Shown in pieces: positions 25,382-34,090 of a DNA stretch of 64,000 nt (positions are counted from its first letter, which is position 1; each line of letters starts with the position of its first letter). The notes under the pieces are model-generated. The model saw only the letters and a program-made list of their open reading frames with translations. It did not search any database and was not told where the DNA came from. This DNA is from Streptomyces sp. SID8374. GTDB lineage: Bacteria; Actinomycetota; Actinomycetes; Streptomycetales; Streptomycetaceae. The stretch covers positions 2,914,001 through 2,978,000 of the forward strand of contig NZ_WWGH01000001.1 in assembly GCF_009865135.1 (NCBI RefSeq), given 5' to 3'. The translations under genes were made by a program, and so were the position numbers.

Positions 25382-26932
25382 TCAGCCGTGCAGCGCCGGT
25401 TCCTTGGTGAGCGGGCCGTCGCCGACCGCCTCGCCCTCCGCGTGCGCCTTCGGCCGGGCCGGCAGCGCGAACATCAGCAGGAAGATCACCGCGAGCACCC
25501 CGGCCACCCACCACAGCGACTGCTGGAACGCGTCCACGAACGCCGGGCCGATCTCCTGCGGTGCCGGCTGGTCGCCGATCGCACCGAAGAAGACCACCGA
25601 GACCAGGCCGAGGCCGAGCGCGGTGCCCATCTGCTGCACGGTGTTGATCAGCCCGGACGCCGAACCCGCGTGCTGCTTGGGGACCTCGGAGAGCACCGCG
25701 TCGGTCAGCGGCGCCACGATCAGCCCCATCCCGACGCCCATGACGACCAGCGGCAGCGCCATCTGCCAGGAGGTGATGGCCATGCCGTAGTGCTCGGCCT
25801 CCCAGAGGTAGGTCAGCAGCCCGGCGGCCATCAGGAGCGCGCCCGCCTGGAGGACCTTGCGGCCGAAGCGGGGCACCAGCTTCTGTACGGAGATTCCGGC
25901 GGCCACCGAGACGGCGACGGAGAACGGGATGCCCGTCGTACCGGCCCGCAGGGCGCTCCAGCCCAGGCCCATCTGCATGTACAGCGTCCAGACCAGGAAG
26001 AAGATGCCGAGGGCGACGCCGAAGGTGAGCTGCACGGCGATGCCCGCGGCGAAGCTCTTGACCCGGAACAGGGACAGTTCGATCAGCGGTGAGCCGTCGA
26101 CGGCCGCCTTCTGCCGCTGGTGCAGGACGAGGAGCGCGAAGACGAAGAGGCTGCCCACCATCGAGAAGTGGCCCCAGAGCGGCCAGTCCAGCTCGTGCCC
26201 GCGGGTGAGCGGGTAGATGAGCATCAGCATGGCGAGCGTGACCAGGCCTACGCCCACCAGGTCCAGCCGCATGGCCTTGGGGGCCTTGGACTCGGTGATG
26301 AACTTGGCGCCGAGGACCAGGCCGGCGATCCCGACGGGCAGGTTGATCAGGAAGATCGGCCGCCATTGGAGGCCGAAGAGGTTCCACTCGGTGAGCAGCG
26401 CACCCAGCAGCGGGCCGGAGACCGCGCCGAGGCCGACGATCGCGCCGAAGAGGCCGAAGACCTTGCCGCGCTCGTGCGCCGGGAAGGTGGCGTGCACGAT
26501 CGAGAGGACCTGGGGCACCATCAGGGCCGCCGTCGCACCCTGGAGGATGCGGGCGGCGACCAGTATCTCCGGGTTGGGCGCCAGGCCGCAGAGGGCCGAG
26601 GCGACCGTGAACCCGGCGATGCCGACGAGGAAGAGCCGCTTGCGCCCGTAGATGTCGCCGAGCCGGCCGCCCGTGATCAGTCCGGCCGCGAACGCGAGCG
26701 CGTACCCGGCGGTGATCCACTGGATCGCGGAGACGGAGGCGTCGATGTCCCGGCTGATGCTCGGGATCGCGATGTTGACGATCGTGACGTCGACCAGGTC
26801 CATGAAGGCCGCGGTCATCACGATGGCCAGGGCGAACCAGCGACGCCGGTCGGCCGGGGCCTCCGGCGAGGGTGGTGCGGTGGGCAGGGCGGAGTTCGGC
26901 GCCGGGTCCGGCAGCGCTGCGGAAGAAGACAT
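25382..26932 (-). CDS. MFS efflux transporter, DHA2 (EmrB/QacA) family
   Basis: 516 residues with about 14 membrane helices, the DHA2 layout. Family motifs: DLVDVTIVNIAIPSI (motif D1), GGRLGDIYGRKRLFLVG (motif A), ARILQGATAALMVPQ (motif B region), and the antiporter motif C region GLGAVSGPLLGALL. The N-terminus is a Pro/Ala-rich cytoplasmic leader. Role: proton-driven export of drugs or metabolites. The neighbouring divergent gene is a WYL regulator, 61 bases away, which probably controls it. Confidence 0.92.
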   Translation of the reverse strand: MSSSAALPDPAPNSALPTAPPSPEAPADRRRWFALAIVMTAAFMDLVDVTIVNIAIPSISRDIDASVSAIQWITAGYALAFAAGLITGGRLGDIYGRKRLFLVGIAGFTVASALCGLAPNPEILVAARILQGATAALMVPQVLSIVHATFPAHERGKVFGLFGAIVGLGAVSGPLLGALLTEWNLFGLQWRPIFLINLPVGIAGLVLGAKFITESKAPKAMRLDLVGVGLVTLAMLMLIYPLTRGHELDWPLWGHFSMVGSLFVFALLVLHQRQKAAVDGSPLIELSLFRVKSFAAGIAVQLTFGVALGIFFLVWTLYMQMGLGWSALRAGTTGIPFSVAVSVAAGISVQKLVPRFGRKVLQAGALLMAAGLLTYLWEAEHYGMAITSWQMALPLVVMGVGMGLIVAPLTDAVLSEVPKQHAGSASGLINTVQQMGTALGLGLVSVVFFGAIGDQPAPQEIGPAFVDAFQQSLWWVAGVLAVIFLLMFALPARPKAHAEGEAVGDGPLTKEPALHG

Positions 26933-26947
26933 GGGAAGAAGCTATGC

Positions 26948-26959
26948 GTCCATTAGGAC
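26948..26959. promoter_or_regulatory. Short inverted repeat in the MFS/WYL divergent promoter
   Basis: GTCC-ATTA-GGAC lies in the 61-base gap between the divergent transporter and regulator. It is the only symmetric site seen there and could be the binding site of the WYL protein. Confidence 0.3.
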
Positions 26960-26993
26960 TGATCGTGACCTGATGGGCGCGCATCCTGAATCC

Positions 26994-27992
26994 ATGACCG
27001 ACACCCCGGCACGACTGCTGAAGCTGCTGTCGCTCCTCCAGACGCCACGCGAATGGCCCGGCGGGGAGCTGGCCGAACGGCTGGATGTCAGCCCGCGCAC
27101 GATCCGCCGCGATGTCGACCGGCTGCGCGAACTGGGCTACCCGGTCGAGGCCTCGCGCGGTTCGCTGGGCGGCTACCGCCTGGTCGCGGGGGCCGCCATG
27201 CCGCCGCTCGTGCTGGACGACGAGGAGGCCGTCGCCATCGCGGTGGGGCTGCGGGCCGGTGCGGGGCACGCCATCGAGGGCGTCGACGAGGCCTCCGTAC
27301 GGGCGCTGGCGAAGCTGGAACAGGTGCTGCCGTCACGGTTGCGGCACCGGGTCTCGGCGTTGCAGAACGCCACGGTCCCACTGGCCCGGGGCGACGGGGC
27401 CACCATCGACCCGCGGACCCTGACGACGCTGGCGTCGGCGGCCACCGGGCAGGAGCGGCTGAGGTTCGCGTACCGCAGCGGTGACGGTACGGAGACCAGG
27501 CGGCAGGTGGAGCCGTACCGGCTGGTGAGCACGGGGCGGCGGTGGTACCTGGTGGCGTACGACCTGCTGCGGGAGGACTGGCGGACGTTCCGGGTGGACC
27601 GGGTCTCCGAGCCGTTCGCGACGGGCGTCCGGTTCACGCCCCGGCCACTCCCCGTGGAGGGCGGCGGGGGCGGGGCGGAGGACGCGGCGCGCTACTTCGC
27701 CCGGTCGATGGCGGGCGGGCAGCCGGAGCTCCGTCTCGACGTGCGGTTCGCGGCGCCGGCAGAGTCCGTGGGGGCGCGGCTGCCGCCGACGCTCGGGGTG
27801 CCGGAACCGGACGGGGAGGGCGGCTGCCGGCTGCGGTCCTCGGTCACGGACTCGCTGGAGTGGGTGGCGCTGCGGCTGGCACTGGTGGAGTGCGAGTTCA
27901 CCGTGCTGGGGCCGCCGCAGCTCGTGGCGCACCTGGAGAGCCTGGGCGCCCGGCTGACCCGCGCCGCCTCGCCCGGGGCGGGGGCCTCGTAA
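26994..27992 (+). CDS. WYL-domain transcriptional regulator (YafY/DeoR-like)
   Basis: 332 residues. The N-terminal winged helix (RLLKLLSLLQTPREWPGGELAERLDVSPRTIRRDVDRL) is of the HTH_11 type. A linker GYPVEASRGSLGGYRLVAG leads to the WYL domain (about residues 140-220: LRFAYRSGDGTETRRQVEPYRLV and RRWYLVAYDLLREDWRTFRVDRV) and then the WCX C-terminal domain (LDVRFAAPAESVGARLP). Family knowledge: WYL domains sense nucleic acids or small ligands, and many members regulate a divergent neighbour. The ATG at 26994 begins the helix-turn-helix directly. Likely target: the adjacent MFS exporter. Confidence 0.9.
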   Translation: MTDTPARLLKLLSLLQTPREWPGGELAERLDVSPRTIRRDVDRLRELGYPVEASRGSLGGYRLVAGAAMPPLVLDDEEAVAIAVGLRAGAGHAIEGVDEASVRALAKLEQVLPSRLRHRVSALQNATVPLARGDGATIDPRTLTTLASAATGQERLRFAYRSGDGTETRRQVEPYRLVSTGRRWYLVAYDLLREDWRTFRVDRVSEPFATGVRFTPRPLPVEGGGGGAEDAARYFARSMAGGQPELRLDVRFAAPAESVGARLPPTLGVPEPDGEGGCRLRSSVTDSLEWVALRLALVECEFTVLGPPQLVAHLESLGARLTRAASPGAGAS

Positions 27993-28042
27993 GCCGTCCG
28001 GCACATGGACCTGGACGACCCGGAAACGGGTCCGGACATGGA

Positions 28043-28080
28043 TGAGCCCCGGCGCCGGGGGGGGTGGGCGCCGGGACTCA
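28043..28080. terminator. Bidirectional hairpin between the WYL gene and hrdD
   Basis: CCCGGCGCC / GGCGCCGGG around a 10-base G-rich loop, with an outer TGAG/CTCA pair. It lies between two convergent genes (WYL regulator ending at 27992 and hrdD ending at 28179). Confidence 0.6.
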
Positions 28081-28178
28081 GTTCCTGGGACCGGTGGAAA
28101 AACCGGTCGGGTGACCGGCATGATCCGGTCGGTCGGCCGGTGCGAACCGGCTTGATGGGGAGGTTACGGGTTATCGGC

Positions 28179-29180
28179 TCACGCCGCAGCGTCAAAGCCC
28201 GTGTCGTGAGCCATTCGCTTCAATTCGAGTAGTGCGTGCTTCTCTATCTGGCGGATCCGCTCCCGTGTCAGGCCGTGCTGCTTGCCCACTTCGGTCAGCG
28301 TCCGCTCGCGCCCGTCCTCGATGCCGTACCTCATCTTGATGATGGAGGCCGTCCTGTTGTCGAGTTTGCCGATCAGGTCCTCCAGCTCCTCGCTGCGCAG
28401 GAGGGTCATCACCGACTGCTCGGGCGAGACGGCGGAGGTGTCCTCCAGCAGGTCGCCGAACTGGGTGTCGCCGTTGTCGTCGACCGACATGTTGAGGCTG
28501 ACCGGGTCGCGGGCCCAGTCCAGCACGTTGCTCACGCGCTCGGCGTTGGAGTCCAGCTCGGCGGCGATCTCCGCGTGCTCGGGATCGCGCCCGTTCTCCC
28601 GGTTGAACTCGCGCTGGACACGGCGGATCCGGCCGAGCTCCTCCACCAGGTGGACGGGGAGCCGGATCGTGCGCGACTGGTCGGCTATGGAGCGGGTGAT
28701 GGCCTGCCGGATCCACCACGTCGCGTACGTGGAGAACTTGAAGCCCTTGGCGTAGTCGAACTTCTCGACCGCGCGCACCAGGCCCGCGTTGCCCTCCTGG
28801 ATCAGGTCCAGCAGGGGCAGCCCCGCGCGCGGGTAGCGGCGGGCCACGGCAACGACGAGGCGGAGGTTGGAACGGATGAATATGTCCTTGGCGCGCTCGC
28901 CCTCGGCGACCAGCGCCTCCAGCTCTTCACGCGTCGCGCCGCGGGCGTCGCTCTCCACCTCGCCGTCGAGGATCTGCTGGGCGTAGACGCCCGCCTCGAT
29001 GGACTGCGAGAGGTCGACTTCCTTGGCGGCGTCGAGCAGCGGTGTACGAGCGATCTCGTCCAGGTACATGCCGACCAGGTCGCGATCGGCGATTTCCCCG
29101 CCCACGGCGCGAACACTGCTTGCCCGGTCGGTCCCACCGGAGGTGGTGGACGAACGGCGGGCGACGGCACGGGTTGCCAT
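28179..29180 (-). CDS. hrdD: Principal-type RNA polymerase sigma factor HrdD
   Basis: 333 residues, a group 2 sigma-70 lacking the long region 1.1. It starts MATRAVARRSS, as I remember for Streptomyces HrdD. Region 1.2 is DLVGMYLDEIARTPLLDAAKEVDL, region 2 has LLDLIQEGNAGLVRAVEKFDYAKGF and KFSTYATWWIRQAITR (2.3-2.4, DNA melting and -10 recognition), region 3 is LPVHLVEELGRIRRVQREF, and region 4 ends in ERTLTEVGKQHGLTRERIRQIE, the -35 helix-turn-helix. Family knowledge: non-essential in S. coelicolor and expressed from a sigma-R-dependent promoter, which is also seen here. The ATG follows AAGGGAGCACGC. Confidence 0.92.
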   Translation of the reverse strand: MATRAVARRSSTTSGGTDRASSVRAVGGEIADRDLVGMYLDEIARTPLLDAAKEVDLSQSIEAGVYAQQILDGEVESDARGATREELEALVAEGERAKDIFIRSNLRLVVAVARRYPRAGLPLLDLIQEGNAGLVRAVEKFDYAKGFKFSTYATWWIRQAITRSIADQSRTIRLPVHLVEELGRIRRVQREFNRENGRDPEHAEIAAELDSNAERVSNVLDWARDPVSLNMSVDDNGDTQFGDLLEDTSAVSPEQSVMTLLRSEELEDLIGKLDNRTASIIKMRYGIEDGRERTLTEVGKQHGLTRERIRQIEKHALLELKRMAHDTGFDAAA

Positions 29181-29241
29181 GCGTGCTCCCTTGCTGAGTA
29201 GGTCGCGACACCCTTCCGGGTGCCCTGCATCCGATGGAAAC

Positions 29242-29268
29242 AACGACTGGAATCCGGACAGAATTCCC
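29242..29268 (-). promoter_or_regulatory. Sigma-R (disulfide stress) promoter of hrdD
   Basis: On the minus strand GGGAAT is followed by exactly 18 bases and GTT, the full consensus GGGAAT-N18-GTT of Streptomyces SigR. It lies about 60 bases upstream of the hrdD start. hrdD is a known SigR target in S. coelicolor, so this is a strong match of site, spacing and gene. Confidence 0.85.
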
Positions 29269-29686
29269 ATGCCGCCCATTCATTTTCGCGATCATGCAGT
29301 ACCCTGTCCGGCGCCGACCGGGCGAAACCTGGCGCGGATGGTGACGTAACCGCAGGTCAGGGCCGGTTTCTCAGGGCATCGGCACCCCCTGGCGGGGAGC
29401 CGGTGGCACCGTTCCGGTGAGGCCGCGCTCACAGGAGGCCACACCCATGGGCCACGCCGCCCACGACCGCGTACGTCCTTCATGTACAACGCCCCTCACG
29501 TCACGGAACGTTCCGACCTCGCGTCTACCCCGGAAGACGATCCGTATCGCCTCGGGGTTGCTCGCGCCGCCCCCAGGACCTCCGGGCGACGCCAGGCCCT
29601 AGGTCCACAGGAGGAGGTCCCCGCCCCGGTCGACCGGGACCTCAGCCCGATCCGCCGGGCCGCCCCTCGCCCCTACCGTGAGGTCC
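29269..29686. other. Divergent upstream region of hrdD and the questin-oxidase-like gene
   Basis: About 420 bases. A strong AGGAGG at 29434-29439 precedes an ATG at 29447 and a 51-codon open frame (MGHAAHDRVRPSCTTPL...) ending at 29602. The frame has a perfect ribosome site but a composition unlike a normal protein, so it is noted as a possible leader peptide only. GGAACGTTCC, a 10-base palindrome at 29507-29516, is also present and could be an operator. Confidence 0.35.
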
Positions 29687-30730
29687 ATGACGGACACCCA
29701 GAGCAACCACGTGGACACTTCGGGCACCCTCGACGAGGCCCTGGAACGCATCCATCTCTCGGGCCCGGAGCGGGACGGCTGGCTCAGCAACCACGCGCCG
29801 ATGGCGGTCGAGGCGCTGGTGCGGCACGGGCAGGCGCCGGCCGCGCACCGCTGGCTCGACAACTACCGCCCCCGGCTCGAGGACATGCCCGGCTCCGTCG
29901 CGCCGGTCACCGGCCGGAACTGGCAGGAGGCCCTCGGCGACATCGACCGCGTCGCCGACTGGACGGTGTTCTTCGAGCGGGAGACCGCCGACCGCCCCTG
30001 GCGCACCGTCCTGGCCGAGTGGTGGCCCCGGCTGCTGCCCGGCATCGCGGGCGGCGCCACGCACGGGGTGATCCGGGTCGGCCACTCCGTGCGCACGCTG
30101 CTGGACGGCGAGGAGACCGGGCCGCGTGTACGGGAGCTGGCCCACGCCCTCGGCTACTGGGCCGCCCGCCACCAGCCGCTGCCCGCCCTGGAGCGCCTGG
30201 CCCCGGCCCCCGACGCGGCGGCCGCCCTGGAGCAGGTGCCGCTCATCGCCGACCAGGACGGCGAGATGCTGGCCCGGCTCGGCCGGATCACCGGCTTCCC
30301 CGACTGGCCGGGGCAGGTCCCCGAGGGGCCGGAGGCGGCCCGTACCGCGATCGAGGAGCTCGTCCGGGCCGCCACCCACCGTTACGCGACCCACGGCCAC
30401 GCCGCACCGATCATGCTGGTCCACGCGGCGACCGCCCCCAACGCGGTCCTGCGCACCCTGCCCGCGCTCCCCGGCGCCCTGTGGGTGCCGAGCCTGCACG
30501 CGGCCTGGGCGGCGAGCGCCACGGTGACCGCCGCCTACGGGCCCCGCGAGGCGGTGCCGGTCGCGGCGCACCTCACGGGCGCGCGGGACCCGCGGGAGGT
30601 GTTCGAGCGGGCGGCGGCCCACGGGGACGACCACACGATCAAGTTCACCGACACGGCACTGGACGTAGGTGACGCGGCAGCCCTCGTGGCCGCCGGGCGC
30701 GCGATGGAACTGAACACCCCGGCCTGGTGA
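29687..30730 (+). CDS. Questin oxidase family protein (DUF4243)
   Basis: 347 residues. The N-terminal stretch reads TLDEALERIHLSGPERDGWLSNHAPMAVEALVRHGQAP, then LDNYRPRLEDMPG; later blocks include HGVIRVGHSVRTLL, ELAHALGYWAARHQPLP, VHAATAPNAVLRTLPALP and DDHTIKFTDTAL. The conserved His (NHAPM, THGVIRVGH, DDHTIKF) fit the questin-oxidase-like family, whose fungal founder opens an anthraquinone ring with NADPH and oxygen. Bacterial members are uncharacterised. ATG at 29687 with GAGG upstream. It converges on a dioxygenase gene only 29 bases away. Confidence 0.82.
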   Translation: MTDTQSNHVDTSGTLDEALERIHLSGPERDGWLSNHAPMAVEALVRHGQAPAAHRWLDNYRPRLEDMPGSVAPVTGRNWQEALGDIDRVADWTVFFERETADRPWRTVLAEWWPRLLPGIAGGATHGVIRVGHSVRTLLDGEETGPRVRELAHALGYWAARHQPLPALERLAPAPDAAAALEQVPLIADQDGEMLARLGRITGFPDWPGQVPEGPEAARTAIEELVRAATHRYATHGHAAPIMLVHAATAPNAVLRTLPALPGALWVPSLHAAWAASATVTAAYGPREAVPVAAHLTGARDPREVFERAAAHGDDHTIKFTDTALDVGDAAALVAAGRAMELNTPAW

Positions 30731-30759
30731 AACGCCCCCGGGGGCCCGGCACCGCCCCC

Positions 30760-31542
30760 TCAGCCGAACTGCACCGAGCGCTTGGCCAGCCCCATCCAGA
30801 AGCCGTCGATGACGCTCCGCCCCTGGCCCAGCTCCTCCTCGGCGGCGCCCAGCGTCACGAAGAGCGGGGCGAAGTGCTCGGTGCGCGGGTGGGCCAGCTT
30901 CCCGGCGGGGGACGTGTGCTCGAAGTCCAGCAGGGCGTCGACGTCCTGGGCCCGCAGCGCGCGGTCGCCCCAGTCGTCGAACTCCGTGGACCAGGCGGGG
31001 ACCCCGCCGCCCGGGTGGCGCAGGGCGGCCAGGTTGTGGGTGAAGAAGCCGCTGCCGACGATCAGCACGCCCTCGTCGCGCAGCGGGGCGAGCCGTCGCC
31101 CGACGGCCATCAGCTTCTGCGGGTCGAGGGTCGGCATGGAGATCTGGAGTACGGGGATGTCGGCGTCCGGGAACATCTCCACCAGCGGTACATAGGCCCC
31201 GTGGTCCAGCCCCCGGTCCGGGATGTCCTGGACCGGCGTACCGGGTCCGCGCAGCAGCTTGCGGACGCTGTCGGCGAGCTGCGGGGCGCCGGGGGCGTCG
31301 TACCGCACGCGGTAGTAGTGCTCGGGGAACCCCCAGAAGTCGTGGACCAGCGGGACCGGCTGGACGGCGCCGAGCGCGAGCGGGGCCTCCTCCCAGTGGG
31401 CGGAGACCATCAGGATCGCGCGGGGGCGCGGCAGCGTGGCGGACCAGGCGGCGAGCTGGCCGGGCCAGACCGGGTCGTCGGCGAGCGGCGGGGCGCCGTG
31501 CGAGAGATAGAGGGCGGGCATGCGCTCCGCGGTGACAGTCAT
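30760..31542 (-). CDS. DODA-type extradiol ring-cleavage dioxygenase family protein (LigB/YgiD-like)
   Basis: 260 residues. LigB-fold metal ligands are visible: LYLSHGAPPL (His near residue 15), ILMVSAHWEE (His near 49) and a conserved DRGLDHGAYVPL block (His near 112), with GSGFFTHNLAAL later. This is the set seen in plant-type DOPA dioxygenase and E. coli YgiD, which open catechol rings with a non-heme metal. The physiological substrate is unknown. It is divergent from a MarR regulator across a 188-base region with a palindrome, so it is probably regulated by it, for example in response to a phenolic compound. Confidence 0.88.
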   Translation of the reverse strand: MTVTAERMPALYLSHGAPPLADDPVWPGQLAAWSATLPRPRAILMVSAHWEEAPLALGAVQPVPLVHDFWGFPEHYYRVRYDAPGAPQLADSVRKLLRGPGTPVQDIPDRGLDHGAYVPLVEMFPDADIPVLQISMPTLDPQKLMAVGRRLAPLRDEGVLIVGSGFFTHNLAALRHPGGGVPAWSTEFDDWGDRALRAQDVDALLDFEHTSPAGKLAHPRTEHFAPLFVTLGAAEEELGQGRSVIDGFWMGLAKRSVQFG

Positions 31543-31649
31543 GGCACTCCCCATCCACTGGACCTGACACAGAAACCGGCATCGATCATGGATTCCGGAT
31601 CCCGGGGGAGGGTTCTCCAGGGGTCCTGCGGAATCTCACCGGCAAGGTT

Positions 31650-31663
31650 CTTGAAGCTTCAAG
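31650..31663. promoter_or_regulatory. MarR-type operator palindrome
   Basis: CTTGAAGCTTCAAG is a perfect 14-base palindrome between the divergent dioxygenase and MarR genes. A related half-site (CTTTCAAGAA) lies about 40 bases further on, next to the MarR gene. Two such sites would fit joint control of both genes. Confidence 0.6.
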
Positions 31664-31730
31664 TTCCTACCTCCGGAGACCTTAGCCCTATCTAGTTAAA
31701 CTTTCAAGAAAAGGTCGTACAGTGGAGTAC

Positions 31731-32243
31731 ATGACCACCGCACCCACGGCATCCACCGGCGCGACACGCTGGCTCACCGACGAGGAGCAGCGCGTCTGGC
31801 GCGCCTATCTGCATGCCACCACGCTGCTGGAGGATCACCTCGACCGCCAGTTGCAGCGGGATGCGGGCATGCCCCACATCTATTACGGACTGCTCGTCCA
31901 GCTCTCCCAGGCCCCCCGGCGCCGGATGCGGATGACCGAGCTCGCCAGGAACGTGAAGATCACCCGCTCCCGGCTCTCGCACGCCATCGCCCGGCTGGAG
32001 AAGAACGGCTGGGTGCGCCGCGAGGAGTGCCCCTCGGACAAGCGCGGCCAGAACGCGGTGCTCACCGACGACGGCCACGCGATGCTCAGCCGTTCGGCAC
32101 CCGGCCATGTCGACGCCGTACGACAGGCGCTGTTCGACCGGCTGACGCCCGAGCAGGTGCACAGCCTCGGCGACATCATGGGGGTGCTCGCCTCGGGGCT
32201 GGAGCCGGAGGGCACGGACGCGGATCTGCCCTGGCTCCGCTGA
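31731..32243 (+). CDS. MarR family transcriptional regulator
   Basis: 170 residues. The winged helix-turn-helix is clear: RMRMTELARNVKITRSRLSHAIARLEKNGWVRREECPSDKRGQNAVLTDDGHAML, with the wing DKRGQ. N- and C-terminal helices for dimerisation flank it (QRVWRAYLHATTLLEDHLDRQL; RQALFDRLTPEQVHSLGDIM). MarR proteins usually sense phenolic ligands and repress adjacent genes. ATG at 31731 with GTGGAG upstream; a GTG three codons earlier is less likely. Likely targets: itself and the divergent dioxygenase. It converges on the MFS gene. Confidence 0.93.
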   Translation: MTTAPTASTGATRWLTDEEQRVWRAYLHATTLLEDHLDRQLQRDAGMPHIYYGLLVQLSQAPRRRMRMTELARNVKITRSRLSHAIARLEKNGWVRREECPSDKRGQNAVLTDDGHAMLSRSAPGHVDAVRQALFDRLTPEQVHSLGDIMGVLASGLEPEGTDADLPWLR

Positions 32244-32309
32244 GCGCACGAAGCCGGATGAGCGCCGAAGCCTGCTGAGCCTGCGGAGCTGAGCCTGCGG
32301 ACGCGGGAC

Positions 32310-32347
32310 TGCCCCGGCTCCGACGCCGAGCGGCGGGAACCGGGGCA
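32310..32347. terminator. Hairpin between the convergent MarR and MFS genes
   Basis: TGCCCCGG / CCGGGGCA with a 22-base partly self-pairing loop (CTCCGACGCCGAGCGGCGGGAA). It is situated between two convergent stops, at 32243 and 32367. Confidence 0.55.
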
Positions 32348-32366
32348 GACCTGACAAGCGGTGGCG

Positions 32367-33926
32367 TCAGTGGGCGACGACCGGGATCCGGAACTCGTCC
32401 TCGGCGCCCTCGGCACCTTCGGCGTTCCCGCCGGAGGCGCCCCCGCCGGTGCCCGTCCCCGGGCGGCCGGTGTTGATCAGCACGACCGCGATCGCGGAGG
32501 CGAGGACGAGGATGCCCACCGCCCACCAGATCGCGCTGGCGAAGCCGCTGACCATGGCCTGGAGCTCCAGGAGCTTCGGGTCGGTCGCGCGCGCCGCGTT
32601 GTCGGCGATGTACGCGGTGGTGGCACCGGCCGCGATGGTGTTCAGCAGAGCGGTGCCGATGGCACCGCCGACCTGCTGCGAGGTGTTGACCATCGCGGAG
32701 GCGACGCCCGCGTCACGCGGCTCGATGCCGTGCGTGGCCAGGGACATGGCCGGCATGAACGCCGTACCCATGCCGAGGCCGAGCAGCAGCATGCCGGGCA
32801 GGATGACGGCCGCGTAGCTGGTGTTCAGGTCCAGCTGCGTGAGGAGCAGCATGCCGACGGCGGCGACCAGGAAGCCGGGGCCCATCAGCAGCCGCGGCGG
32901 GACCCGGGTCATCAGCCGGGTGCCGATCTGGGTGGAGCCGGTGATCATGCCCGCGATCATCGGGAGGAAGGCGAAGCCGGTCCGGACCGGGGAGTAGCCC
33001 TTCACGACCTGGAGGTAGTAGGTCAGGAAGAGGAACAGCCCGAACATCGCGATGATGGCGAGCCCCAGCGAGAGGTAGACCCCGCCCCGGTTGCGCTCGG
33101 TCAGGACGCGCAGCGGCAGCAGCGGCGACTTCACGCGCGACTCGGTCACGACGAAGGCCAGCAGCAGCGCGGCGGCGGCGGCGAACATGGTGATCGTCAG
33201 GCCGTTCGACCAGCCGGCCGACTCGGCGCGGGTGAAGCCGTAGACCAGGGCGACCAGGCCGAGCGTGGAGAGCACGACACCGGGGATGTCCAGCGGCGAG
33301 CGGTTGCGCGAACCGGAGGGCTCACGGATGACGAAGTACGCGCCCGCGGCGGCGATCACGGCGAAGGGGATGTTGACGAAGAACGTCCAGCGCCAGTTCA
33401 GGTACTCGGTGAGGAAGCCGCCGAGGATCAGCCCGACCGCGCCACCGCCACCGGCGATGGCCCCGTAGATGCCGAAGGCCTTGGCGCGCTCCTTGGCGTC
33501 GGTGAACATCACGGCGAGCAGCGAGAGGGCGGCCGGGGCGAGCAGAGCGCCGAAGACACCTTGCAGGGCCCGGGAGCCGAACATCATCGCCTCGTTCTGG
33601 GCGGCCCCGCCGAGCGCGGAGGCCAGCGCAAAGCCGATCAGCCCGACGACGAAGGTGCGCTTGCGCCCCCACAGGTCGGCGATCCGGCCGCCGAAGAGGA
33701 GCAGACCGCCGAAGGCGAGCGCGTAGGCGGTGATGACCCACTGCTTGTTGCCCTCGGAGATGCCGAGGTCGGTCTGGGCGGAGGGCAGGGCGATGTTCAC
33801 GATGGTCGCGTCGAGGACGACCATCAGCTGGGCGAGCGCGATGAAGGCCAGGGCCTTCCATCGGCTCGGATCGGGAAGCCCGGTGTCTGCGGTTCTCGAC
33901 AGCGGGGTGTCAGCGGTTTTTGCCAT
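32367..33926 (-). CDS. MFS efflux transporter, DHA2 (EmrB/QacA) family
   Basis: 519 residues, 14 helices. Motifs: QLMVVLDATIVNIALPS (D1), GGRIADLWGRKRTFVVG (A), SRALQGVFGALLAPAAL (B) and AIAGGGGAVGLILGGFLTE (C). The C-terminal tail is Gly/Glu-rich. Role: drug-proton antiport, perhaps for the product of a nearby cluster, though it lies outside the NRPS run and looks conserved with its regulators. The ATG at 33926 has AGGTGG eight bases upstream; a GTG at 33938 is less well placed. It follows the TetR gene on the same strand (164-base gap). Confidence 0.9.
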   Translation of the reverse strand: MAKTADTPLSRTADTGLPDPSRWKALAFIALAQLMVVLDATIVNIALPSAQTDLGISEGNKQWVITAYALAFGGLLLFGGRIADLWGRKRTFVVGLIGFALASALGGAAQNEAMMFGSRALQGVFGALLAPAALSLLAVMFTDAKERAKAFGIYGAIAGGGGAVGLILGGFLTEYLNWRWTFFVNIPFAVIAAAGAYFVIREPSGSRNRSPLDIPGVVLSTLGLVALVYGFTRAESAGWSNGLTITMFAAAAALLLAFVVTESRVKSPLLPLRVLTERNRGGVYLSLGLAIIAMFGLFLFLTYYLQVVKGYSPVRTGFAFLPMIAGMITGSTQIGTRLMTRVPPRLLMGPGFLVAAVGMLLLTQLDLNTSYAAVILPGMLLLGLGMGTAFMPAMSLATHGIEPRDAGVASAMVNTSQQVGGAIGTALLNTIAAGATTAYIADNAARATDPKLLELQAMVSGFASAIWWAVGILVLASAIAVVLINTGRPGTGTGGGASGGNAEGAEGAEDEFRIPVVAH

Positions 33927-34026
33927 GGGAGTAGCCACCTAGGGACATGCGAGGGCGCCGAGGACGTCGCGAGGAGAGTCGCCGGTACGTGCTGGCGTAC
34001 GCGTGATGGGAGTAGGGAAGCGCGTG

Positions 34027-34042
34027 AACGTAAAAGGACGTT
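34027..34042. promoter_or_regulatory. Inverted repeat upstream of the MFS gene
   Basis: AACGT-AAAAGG-ACGTT, about 100 bases upstream of the MFS start and just past the TetR stop. It is a candidate TetR operator controlling the exporter. Confidence 0.35.
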
Positions 34043-34090
34043 GATCTACGAGGCTGATTTACGGGGCGGGCGCCGGGGCCCGGGCAGGCG

